41,726 nt of DNA. It comes from CAZFHP01 sp964519365 (lineage in GTDB: Bacteria; Babelota; Babeliae; Babelales; RVW-14). Every line of letters starts with the position of its first letter. Within the stretch, counting starts at the first letter, position 1. This document shows positions 8,035-15,470 of this stretch, piece after piece. The DNA lies in contig CAZFHP010000006.1 of the NCBI GenBank assembly GCA_964519365.1, positions 1 through 41,726 on the forward strand. Reading direction: 5' to 3'. Under the pieces are notes generated by a model, which saw nothing but the letters and a program-made list of their open reading frames with translations, did no database searches and was not told the DNA's origin. The translations under genes were made by a program, and so were the position numbers.

Positions 8035-8069
8035 ATATGGGGCATATGGTAGTGTAATATGCCCCATAT
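8035..8069 (+). terminator. 13-bp perfect stem-loop after the small basic gene
   Basis: Two perfect 13-base arms (ATATGGGGCATAT at 8035-8047 and its complement at 8057-8069) flank a 9-base loop. It lies between the small basic gene and prfB. No long T run follows, so termination is plausible but not certain; an mRNA-stabilising or regulatory hairpin for prfB is the alternative. Confidence 0.5.
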
Positions 8070-8112
8070 TGTTTGATAATCGTAAACCTTTTAATGTAAC
8101 GACAGAGTTATC

Positions 8113-9201
8113 ATGCTTATTGATGATTTGCTAGCGAAATTAAAGAATATAGAACCTGATCTTGAAATTATCAGAATGTTTTACAAGAATGCTCATATCG
8201 AAGAAAAATATAAAGAGCTTCATGCTCAGGTACATACGCCAGATTTTTGGCAACATCCTGATCAGATAGCTATTTCTAAAGAGTATCAAAAAATAAAGAC
8301 GCTCAAGGGAGATTACGCGGTTCTTTTAACAGCCTACGAAGAAAACAAAGAGCTATTAGAGCTTTTTGCTGATAGCGACGAAGATTTGCAGCGTATTAGT
8401 AATGATATTCGTGATTTTTATTCAAAAATAAAAACGTTTAAAATCATGCTTTTGCTTAATAAGCCAGATGACGAAAGAAATTGTTTTTTGAGTATTAACG
8501 CTGGTGCTGGGGGAACAGAATCGCAAGATTGGGCTAATATGCTTTTACGGATGTATTTGCGCTTTTGCGAACGACAAAATTTTAAAGTCGATATTCTTGA
8601 TTATCAAAGTGGAGAAGAAGCGGGGATTAAGTCAGTAACGCTCTATGTCAAAAAACATAACGCAACAGGTTTTTTAAAAACAGAAGCTGGTATTCATAGG
8701 TTAGTGCGTATATCGCCATTTGATTCTAACAAGCGTAGGCACACGTCGTTTGCGGCTGTTTCTATTACCACTGAAGTAGCGGATGAAAAAATTGAAATAG
8801 ACGAAAGCGATTTGAGAATTGATACCTATCGTGCCGGAGGCGCCGGAGGTCAGCATGTTAACAAAACAGACTCTGCGGTGCGTATTACCCATTTGCCAAC
8901 AGGAATAGTTGTCCAGTGTCAAAATGAACGTTCACAATTACAGAATAAGCAAACAGCCCTTAAGATGCTTAAAGCAAAGCTTATTGAAAAACAAGAAGAA
9001 GAAAAGCGAGCTAAAGAAAAAGCTGTTGAAAAAAAGAAAATCGAATGGGGTTCGCAGATTCGTTCATATGTTTTACATCCGTATAAAATGGTCAAAGATC
9101 ATCGTACTAACTTTGAAAGTCCACAACCAGACTTAGTATTAGACGGCGATTTGATGGGCTTTGTTGAAGCATATTTAGTTGCGTCTGCATCGACTGATTA
9201 G
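8113..9201 (+). CDS. prfB: Peptide chain release factor 2
   Basis: The 362-residue protein is a full-length class I release factor. Residues 201-203 are SPF, the tripeptide that recognises UGA/UAA stop codons and separates RF2 from RF1. Residues 245-247 are GGQ, in RAGGAGGQHVNKTDSAVRI, the loop that triggers peptidyl-tRNA hydrolysis. The N-terminal helical domain is intact. The gene has one continuous frame and lacks the programmed +1 frameshift found near codon 25 of many prfB genes, so that autoregulation is absent here. It starts a plus-strand run with tilS and the TonB-like gene. Confidence 0.96.
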   Translation: MLIDDLLAKLKNIEPDLEIIRMFYKNAHIEEKYKELHAQVHTPDFWQHPDQIAISKEYQKIKTLKGDYAVLLTAYEENKELLELFADSDEDLQRISNDIRDFYSKIKTFKIMLLLNKPDDERNCFLSINAGAGGTESQDWANMLLRMYLRFCERQNFKVDILDYQSGEEAGIKSVTLYVKKHNATGFLKTEAGIHRLVRISPFDSNKRRHTSFAAVSITTEVADEKIEIDESDLRIDTYRAGGAGGQHVNKTDSAVRITHLPTGIVVQCQNERSQLQNKQTALKMLKAKLIEKQEEEKRAKEKAVEKKKIEWGSQIRSYVLHPYKMVKDHRTNFESPQPDLVLDGDLMGFVEAYLVASASTD

Positions 9202-9232
9202 CAAAATAAAAAACAAGAACAAAAAAATAATT

Positions 9233-10213
9233 ATGTTTGAATCTATTAACCGTCATACGCGTGATATTCTGAAAAAATCTTGTTCTGTGCATGTTCCCAA
9301 AGTTGTTTTAGGCCTTTCTGGAGGCCCGGACTCTGTATTTTTGTTTCATGTTTTAAAAGATTTACATGTATCTGGCAATATTATTTTATTCGCAGCACAT
9401 CTTGACCATGGCTGGCGAAAAAATTCTCAAGAAGATCGTGATTTTTGTCAGAATATATGCCAGAAGTATGATATTAGATTTATTGCATGTCATGTCCAGA
9501 ATCTTGACATACGCGTTAAGTATAATGGATCGTTAGAAGAAGTGGGGCGCAAGTTGCGGAGGGCGTTTTTTGAAAGAATATTACGGGAACAAAACGCAGA
9601 TTTGATAACGCTTGCACATCACCAGCAAGATCAGCAAGAAACATTCTTTTTGCGCTTGTTGCGCGGGAGTTCGCTTGATGGACTTACATGCATGAATACT
9701 ATTGATGGGTGTTACGTTCGTCCGTTACTGGATGTTTCGAAGCAAACGATTCTTGATTATTTGCATGCTCAAAATATTTCTTATCGTAATGATCCGAGCA
9801 ATACATCAGAAAAATTTTTGCGTAACAGAATTCGAAAACATATTTTGCCTGCGTTTAAAACTTGTGATAGTCGGTTTGATCAAAAATTTGCAAGCACGCT
9901 AGAACATATTAAGACCGAAAACACGTTTTTGTCTGATTTAACACGCGATATGTTTGCAGCTATTTTTAAACGTGATACTGGAAAAAAACGTTTTACAGGT
10001 AATTTAAAAGTATTTCGAAATATATCCAAGCCGTTACAGCGCAGGGTTATTCTTTCATGGCTGGTACAAGAAAACGTATCTTTTTGTGTCCGCGTAGGCG
10101 TTATTGACGAGATTATACGGTTTTTATCTCATGAACGGGGAGGGACGCATAGATTAACCCCGTCATGGCAAATAACAAAAAAACAGAAGTTCTTTTGTAT
10201 TACCTCTGATTAA
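9233..10213 (+). CDS. tilS: tRNA(Ile)-lysidine synthetase
   Basis: The ATG at 9233 gives a 326-residue protein. A longer frame from 9179 overlaps prfB and adds a low-complexity tail, so it is rejected. VVLGLSGGPDSVFLFHVL contains SGGPDS at residues 29-34, the PP-loop that binds ATP in TilS. The LAHHQQDQQETFFLRLLRG segment and RNDPSNTSEKFLRNRIR motif are further TilS signatures. The enzyme modifies C34 of the tRNA-Ile with a CAU anticodon to lysidine so that it reads AUA. The protein is shorter than E. coli TilS, as in many bacteria whose C-terminal region is reduced. Confidence 0.93.
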   Translation: MFESINRHTRDILKKSCSVHVPKVVLGLSGGPDSVFLFHVLKDLHVSGNIILFAAHLDHGWRKNSQEDRDFCQNICQKYDIRFIACHVQNLDIRVKYNGSLEEVGRKLRRAFFERILREQNADLITLAHHQQDQQETFFLRLLRGSSLDGLTCMNTIDGCYVRPLLDVSKQTILDYLHAQNISYRNDPSNTSEKFLRNRIRKHILPAFKTCDSRFDQKFASTLEHIKTENTFLSDLTRDMFAAIFKRDTGKKRFTGNLKVFRNISKPLQRRVILSWLVQENVSFCVRVGVIDEIIRFLSHERGGTHRLTPSWQITKKQKFFCITSD

Positions 10214-10226
10214 CTGGGATTAATAG

Positions 10227-10254
10227 AACACGGAAACGGGCGTGTTTTGTTTTT
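10227..10254 (+). terminator. Intrinsic terminator after tilS
   Basis: AACACG (10227-10232) pairs with CGTGTT (10241-10246) around an 8-base loop, and the stem runs into a T-rich stretch (TTGTTTTT). It separates tilS from the TonB-like gene. Confidence 0.6.
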
Positions 10255-10336
10255 GCCGTGACTTTTGCCGTGTTTTTGCGGTACACTAATATAAAAGTAC
10301 GTATGCGAATAATGTTATGAGAAAGTACTCTTATCG

Positions 10337-11479
10337 ATGAAGTTCTGTAACCGTAATAAAAAGACTATTCTCTCTGACAAGTGTCAGGATAAGCGCAGAA
10401 AAAAAAGATCAATTTTTTTTATTGTGTTTTCGGTACTTATTCACGTAATATTATTATATCTTTTTTTTAATCAAGATTTTTACAAGAAGCTTAGTGTATT
10501 GCAAAAAAAGCTTCAAGAAAAAAAGCTTTTTGTCGCCAAGCGTCCAGAATTACCTGCGAGTTTGAAACCACGAAAGTCTAGGTTTGGAACGACTGTTTTT
10601 TTTGAAGAACCTGAGAAAAAAGTACCTGACAGTTTTCCTAAAGCTTGTACAAAAGAGACCAGGAAAGAGCTCAAGAAAGAGCTTAAGAAAAAAATAGTAA
10701 AACAGAAGATAAAACCCGTTAAGCGGGATCTTAAGCGCGTTATAAAACGTCCAGTTAAGCAAAAGCTTAAGCCAAAAAGAAAAATCTTGCCCTCAAAACG
10801 CTTCGCAAAAAAGTCTCGTTTTAAAGCTCGTCTTGAAAAAAAACAAAAAGTAATTTCTGAAAAACGTGTGCCTCAAAAAACTATCACAGAAAAAAAAGTA
10901 CAAGATGTTCGTGAAATAAAAAAGAAGATAACAGAGCGTATAAAAGAAATAGAAAAGAAACAGGCCCAGATTGCTCAAGAACAAGCCCAAGAGCAGGTTC
11001 GAGAACGGGACGCTCATGCGTCGCATGTTATTCGGCCTCGAAAAAAACAAATTCCCCAAAAGAAAAGTATTATTGCGTTAACAAAAGGTTTTCTTGAAAA
11101 CCAAGTGCAGAAGGGTGACGATTGGCTTGAGCGAAAGGGCGATGATAACAAACGCCCGTCGTTTGAAGAGCTCAAATATCTTTCGTATGAACAGCGTGTT
11201 AACTGGCAATTACAAGCAGCCTGGAAGCAGTGTTATCAGCACAAGATGCTAGATCCTGCTATGCAGGGTAAGGCTGTTGTTGACTTTGTGTTAAACGAAA
11301 ATGGTGACCTGCTTTCTTTAAATCTTTTGCAATCAAGTGGCAAAAAAGAGCTTGATGATATAATTCTGGAAAACATTAGACGGGCTGCGCCGTTTGCTCC
11401 GTTACCAAAACACTTTGGGTCTAAGACGTATGCAACGGGAAGAGTTATTCGTGTTTGTTCAAGTAGATTTGGCTTTTAG
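10337..11479 (+). CDS. TonB/TolA-like energy-transducing protein
   Basis: The 380-residue protein has a short basic cytoplasmic tail, one membrane segment at about residues 26-44 (IFFIVFSVLIHVILLYLFF), a very long Lys/Arg/Glu-rich linker (about 60-260), and a C-terminal domain. That domain contains MQGKAVVDFVLNENGDLLSL and ELDDIILENIRRAAPFAPLP, the typical beta-alpha-beta pattern of TonB C-terminal domains. It should span the periplasm and pass proton-motive force to an outer-membrane receptor or hold the envelope together. The linker is Lys-rich rather than Pro-rich, which makes TolA-like use possible. No exbB/exbD or tolQ/tolR genes are in the window. Confidence 0.8.
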   Translation: MKFCNRNKKTILSDKCQDKRRKKRSIFFIVFSVLIHVILLYLFFNQDFYKKLSVLQKKLQEKKLFVAKRPELPASLKPRKSRFGTTVFFEEPEKKVPDSFPKACTKETRKELKKELKKKIVKQKIKPVKRDLKRVIKRPVKQKLKPKRKILPSKRFAKKSRFKARLEKKQKVISEKRVPQKTITEKKVQDVREIKKKITERIKEIEKKQAQIAQEQAQEQVRERDAHASHVIRPRKKQIPQKKSIIALTKGFLENQVQKGDDWLERKGDDNKRPSFEELKYLSYEQRVNWQLQAAWKQCYQHKMLDPAMQGKAVVDFVLNENGDLLSLNLLQSSGKKELDDIILENIRRAAPFAPLPKHFGSKTYATGRVIRVCSSRFGF

Positions 11480-11581
11480 TTGCTATTTTGTCTAATATCT
11501 TTCTTTTCGGATTTCTTTTTTTGTATCTTGAATTAAGGGAGTAATTGATCTAATCGTGATTATAACTATGGGGATACGCCG

Positions 11582-12154
11582 ATGGGGGGCAAGGGAATTT
11601 CTATAAAAATCGCAGTGTTATGTCTGTGCTTTGTATTCATGGGTAGTTTTTGTGCGCACCATGAGCTTTCTGAGCCATGTAAATCTCCTATGTCTGTACA
11701 GCAAGTTATTACGGATCCTGATAATATAACGTTTACGTTAAGCTCGACAGACACATGGAAAGAGTTTGAGCCGAAGCAAAAAAAAGACGTAGGGCTTACT
11801 CAAAAAAAGTGGGTATGGACAAACTCTATTGTTTTAAAGAGCAAAGATGCTTTAAAACTTAAGATGCTTATTTTGCAATGGGTTGGAGAAAAGATTGATC
11901 ACTTATCTGCGTCGCTTTATTATAAGCGCGACAAAGAAGAATGTGTGTTGCCCATAGAAAAAAATCTAGTATGTGATGGTTGCTGGAATAAAAAGAAGCA
12001 ACAAATTGTTTTTCATGTGAATGAAAAAATCGTTGCAGTTAACACGTATTCGTTAGTTTTAAGCTTTGCTCATACGATTGAAGATATTATTAAGTCAGGG
12101 ACGTTTGTTATATCGAAACAGTTTGATACACAAAAGAATATTAACGAGTCTTAA
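11582..12154 (+). CDS. Exported protein of unknown function
   Basis: The 190-residue protein starts at ATG 11582 with a GGGGAT site about 8 bases before it. Residues ~7-25 (ISIKIAVLCLCFVFMGSFC) form a signal peptide. The rest has beta-rich segments (NITFTLSSTDTW, QQIVFHVNEKIVAVNTYSLVLSFAH) and Cys residues in the mature part. The cysteine at the end of the signal does not fit a standard lipobox well. I do not recognise the family. Its stop codon interlocks with that of the convergent phosphatase gene inside a TTAA. Confidence 0.65.
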   Translation: MGGKGISIKIAVLCLCFVFMGSFCAHHELSEPCKSPMSVQQVITDPDNITFTLSSTDTWKEFEPKQKKDVGLTQKKWVWTNSIVLKSKDALKLKMLILQWVGEKIDHLSASLYYKRDKEECVLPIEKNLVCDGCWNKKKQQIVFHVNEKIVAVNTYSLVLSFAHTIEDIIKSGTFVISKQFDTQKNINES

Positions 12155-13533
12155 AGCTTATATTCGAAAACGTTTAAGCGCCATCGATCATAGGTTTGTG
12201 CCGTTGTTAGGATTGCAAAGCAATCATAGGGTAATGATACGCCTTCAGATGCAGACGAAAACGTAAAAACGGGGGTGTAATTGTTAATCAGAAAACCCTG
12301 AGAATTTTTTTGGTCATTTATGCTTACAATTTTTTTCCAATGCTCTGGTTCAGACTCTAGATATTTATTTGTATGACAAAACATTTTGAGTCCATATGAA
12401 TCATGCTGATGCCCTCTAAAAAACGCTTTTAATTCGTTTAATTCTAAAAATCTTTTTGCTGCGCCGATACTAAATGTTCCTGCAGTATAGACTCCCCGGT
12501 TGCCCCAAGAAACATCTTTTGGATTTTCGCCATAGTGAAAATCGCTCCATAGAAAGCCATCGCCGTTATCTGTGATTTTTAAAAACTTTGTATCTGATCT
12601 TAAGAAATATTTTATTCGTGTTTTTGGATGAATGCCACCGTGACAGCATTGGATGAAATCGATATTTTTTTTGTTGCCAGATCCTACGTATAAAGCCATC
12701 GGAAGTAACCTAAAAATATTCGTTGCTTTTCTGACAAGTGTTTTGTTTGAGCGAAACTTTTTGTTAATCTCGGTATAATATCCAAACCGAGAGCTTATCG
12801 CTTTGGTTTCATGGTTTCCCCGTAATAAAAACACGTTATCCCAGTTTGCGAGTTTTAATTGAATTAACGTATACCAGACTTCCGCGCTATAACGGCCACG
12901 ATCGCCATAGTCTCCCGTAAAAACCATGTAGAAGTTTGGCTTGATGCTATTCCAGTTATTATCGAGATATTTTAACGTAACAAGTCGAGAGAGATTTCTT
13001 ACAAGCGAGTGAACACTTCCGTGTAAATCGCCCATGAAACAGATATTGCTGCCAGCGGGGACGATGATTTTTTGTGCAAACGGATACGCATATTCGCTAA
13101 TAGTTCTTTCTGATACGCCTAAATCAAAAAACTTTTCAAAAGCTTTGTCGGGTGTTTGGAAGTTTTTGATTGTATGGTTCGCGTGATCTTTTTTTTGCCA
13201 AGAGTTTTTGTCAGTAAAATCTTTTTGTTCACTAAATTTTTGAGCAAATGCATCGAGTATATTTTCAAATGTTTTTTCAGCAATGCCTCTATGTGTAATC
13301 GCATTGTGGTTTGGAATTAGTTTCCCATGATGCCTGTGAAAAGGCATGCCACGATTATGTTCTGGTAAATTTGTTATGCAATGCTGAGCCCAATCGTCAA
13401 ATGTTATTTTCGCATTTTTGGCTTTGCTTTGTGATAAAAAGCTAAAAAACGCGGTAAAAATAAATATTGCTTGTTTGAGCGTGCTTAAAGTTTTTGAGGC
13501 CATGTCTATAGATTGCTTATTCGTGCTTAGCAT
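12151..13533 (-). CDS. Exported PPP-family metallophosphatase
   Basis: The 460-residue protein carries the full motif set of PPP Ser/Thr phosphatases in order: GDLHGS, GDYGDRG, LLRGNHE, CCHGGIHP and GHQHDS. These supply the two-metal site (Asp, His, Asp, Asn, His, His). A hydrophobic signal segment (AIFIFTAFFSFLSQ) lies near residues 23-36, so it acts outside the cytoplasm. The ATG at 13533 overlaps the upstream gene by 7 bases; another in-frame ATG at 13503 would also keep the signal peptide, and neither has a clear ribosome binding site. Bacterial PPP enzymes exist, but exported ones are uncommon. Substrate could be a phosphoprotein or a small phosphoester. Confidence 0.82.
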   Translation of the reverse strand: MLSTNKQSIDMASKTLSTLKQAIFIFTAFFSFLSQSKAKNAKITFDDWAQHCITNLPEHNRGMPFHRHHGKLIPNHNAITHRGIAEKTFENILDAFAQKFSEQKDFTDKNSWQKKDHANHTIKNFQTPDKAFEKFFDLGVSERTISEYAYPFAQKIIVPAGSNICFMGDLHGSVHSLVRNLSRLVTLKYLDNNWNSIKPNFYMVFTGDYGDRGRYSAEVWYTLIQLKLANWDNVFLLRGNHETKAISSRFGYYTEINKKFRSNKTLVRKATNIFRLLPMALYVGSGNKKNIDFIQCCHGGIHPKTRIKYFLRSDTKFLKITDNGDGFLWSDFHYGENPKDVSWGNRGVYTAGTFSIGAAKRFLELNELKAFFRGHQHDSYGLKMFCHTNKYLESEPEHWKKIVSINDQKNSQGFLINNYTPVFTFSSASEGVSLPYDCFAILTTAQTYDRWRLNVFEYKL

Positions 13534-14186
13534 TTACACAGTTGCCTGGTTAGCCAACGGCAGCAGGATATTTTTCGACTGGGTCTACTGGTTAACGTGT
13601 CTATTTGACTTTTGAGCTCAGGGATTGTTCGTTGTAAAATGACACGACGTTGTTCCCAGTGTTCTACTTGTTCATCGCAGGGATGTTGGTAATAACGATT
13701 AAGCGTATGTTGGTTTTCGCATCTATTACAGTTACAAAGACACTTGATTGCCCATGGACAACTCGAATAATGGCAGTTATCGCATTTTTTGTGTGTGCTA
13801 AGAAGATCTTGTATAAGATCAAGCTCTTGTTGTAACTTGGCAAGTTTTTCTTTTGACGTGATAATAGTGTGTAGCTTCTGAAAGCGCTTTTTTAGCCTCT
13901 GTAAAAACTTTTTGCATGAAAGATCGTTTTGTATGTGTTTTCTTTTACATGGAACACGGGCGCAAAGACAATTGATCAAACGAGAACAGCTTGAGCAATA
14001 TTTGTATTTTTTAATTTGGGCTGAAAGTGCTTGTCTTGTAGCATATTCTTGAGGCGTTACTTCATATGGGTCTTGAGGTTGCCCAGGATGCGTGCTGTGT
14101 CTTTGGTACATCATAGCATTTGTTGTTTCGGGTAAGCACAATACGAGAGATGCGAATAATAAAAGAAGAGAATATTGTTTTTTCAC
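13527..14186 (-). CDS. Exported cysteine-rich protein with repeated Cys modules
   Basis: The 219-residue protein uses a GTG start at 14186 with AGGGG upstream, and begins with a signal peptide (MKKQYSLLLLFASLVLCLP). Two copies of a Cys module are visible: CSSC-x5-CLC-x4-C near residues 64-79, and CDNC...CLCNCNRC near 135-157, separated by a helical, probably coiled-coil stretch. A third cluster (SCCRWLTRQLCKC) ends the protein. The spacing suggests zinc sites or disulfides. No family recognised. It sits between a glycosyltransferase gene and the exported PPP phosphatase on the same strand. Confidence 0.7.
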   Translation of the reverse strand: MKKQYSLLLLFASLVLCLPETTNAMMYQRHSTHPGQPQDPYEVTPQEYATRQALSAQIKKYKYCSSCSRLINCLCARVPCKRKHIQNDLSCKKFLQRLKKRFQKLHTIITSKEKLAKLQQELDLIQDLLSTHKKCDNCHYSSCPWAIKCLCNCNRCENQHTLNRYYQHPCDEQVEHWEQRRVILQRTIPELKSQIDTLTSRPSRKISCCRWLTRQLCKC

Positions 14187-14228
14187 GAGTTTTCCCCTGA
14201 TAAAATAATGTTCTTTGATTATATTGTA

Positions 14229-15455
14229 TTAAGTATAGAGATTGTGGGAGTTTTGAGTAATTTCGTGATAAATTTCTTGATATTTCTTTAAAACAGTGTC
14301 TAGTGAGTATGCTTGAACAAGTTTTAGATTTGCTTTATGCATGTTTTGACGAAGTATAGTATTTCGATATAGCGTTAATAACGCGTGTGCGTATTTTTCG
14401 ACATTATTAATGGGTACGATTAAGCCGTGAGTATTATGTTCAAGCACTTCGTGTTTTATTTCGCGATTAGTTGTAATAATGGGCAGCCCAAATACAAGGG
14501 CTTCAAGAAGCGCGATCGAAAGACCTTCGGTTTGTGAAGAGAGTGCAAAGCAATCAAAGAGCTTATAAAAACGATATGTATCGGGACGTGAGCCCATAAA
14601 GATTATAGCGTCAGAAAGATTAAGCTTTTTTGCAAGCGATTCTAAATATTCGCGTTCAGATCCGTCGCCAATAATACAGAGCTTGAGGGTATCTTGCGTG
14701 CTTGTTTGTGATTGAGTATAAGGGCTTTGATCTTTTTTTGCTTGCCTGATTGTATCATGTGCGAGCTTAAAAGCTTTAATTAAAATGTCGTATGATTTTA
14801 TTGGTTCCAGGCGTCCGACGGCGCCAATAACAAAGTCGTTATCGTTTATGTTAAGCTTGTGCCGGGTTAGCTTATTCGTATGAGCTTTTTTCCTAATATT
14901 TTCAATATCGATCCCGTTCTTAATAACTGTTAGCTTTGAAAGAGTTTTTTGTTTGTGCTTAATGTTTTTTATTTTTTCGATAACGAACGTTTTGTAAGAA
15001 TCATGAACAGCGTCTGAGACGGCGATAATTTTATTTGGGATTGTTATGATTTTTTGATCAAGATAATTACGCAAGCGAGAAGAGACGTAGCGACAATTGC
15101 CGTGTATTTCGCACATAATGGGTACGTTAAGTTGTTTTGCGACAAGAGATCCCATAAAGTTTGCTGACCAAAGTGACGTGTGTAATATATCGGGCTTATA
15201 GCTTTTAATAAGCTTTTTGAGCCTAAAATAAGCAATGGGATCGTAAGATTTTACGATCCCTTTAATATTATGTGTCTTGATATTTAGTTTGTTTATTTTT
15301 GTTTTATTTGGCCCGTCATAAAAATAGGCGACTCGATGTTCGTGTTTATGTTCGATATTGTTGTTTTTTGTTTGTGTAACTTTTGTTAAAAAGTTTACAA
15401 GCGCGGCTTCGGCGCCACCAATTTTTAGGCTTGTGATTATGTGTAGAATTTTCAC
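14229..15455 (-). CDS. Cytoplasmic GT4-family glycosyltransferase
   Basis: The 408-residue protein starts with GTG at 15455 and MKILHIITSLKIGGAEAAL, the typical opening of GT4 enzymes. GAVGRLEPIKSYDILIKAFK and EGLSIALLEALVFGLPIITT mark the donor domain and its E-X7-E site. Unlike the two GT4 paralogues at 4867-7265 it has no signal peptide, so it should work at the inner face of the membrane. It lies 15 bases after the rpoD stop codon and is probably co-transcribed with it. The sugar is unknown. Confidence 0.9.
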   Translation of the reverse strand: MKILHIITSLKIGGAEAALVNFLTKVTQTKNNNIEHKHEHRVAYFYDGPNKTKINKLNIKTHNIKGIVKSYDPIAYFRLKKLIKSYKPDILHTSLWSANFMGSLVAKQLNVPIMCEIHGNCRYVSSRLRNYLDQKIITIPNKIIAVSDAVHDSYKTFVIEKIKNIKHKQKTLSKLTVIKNGIDIENIRKKAHTNKLTRHKLNINDNDFVIGAVGRLEPIKSYDILIKAFKLAHDTIRQAKKDQSPYTQSQTSTQDTLKLCIIGDGSEREYLESLAKKLNLSDAIIFMGSRPDTYRFYKLFDCFALSSQTEGLSIALLEALVFGLPIITTNREIKHEVLEHNTHGLIVPINNVEKYAHALLTLYRNTILRQNMHKANLKLVQAYSLDTVLKKYQEIYHEITQNSHNLYT

Positions 15456-15470
15456 GAGAAGCCTGGTTCT

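Noticed and set aside
8113..8200. Programmed frameshift expected in prfB
   Set aside because: The frame is continuous from the start codon through the conserved N-terminal region, with no in-frame stop or shift site.
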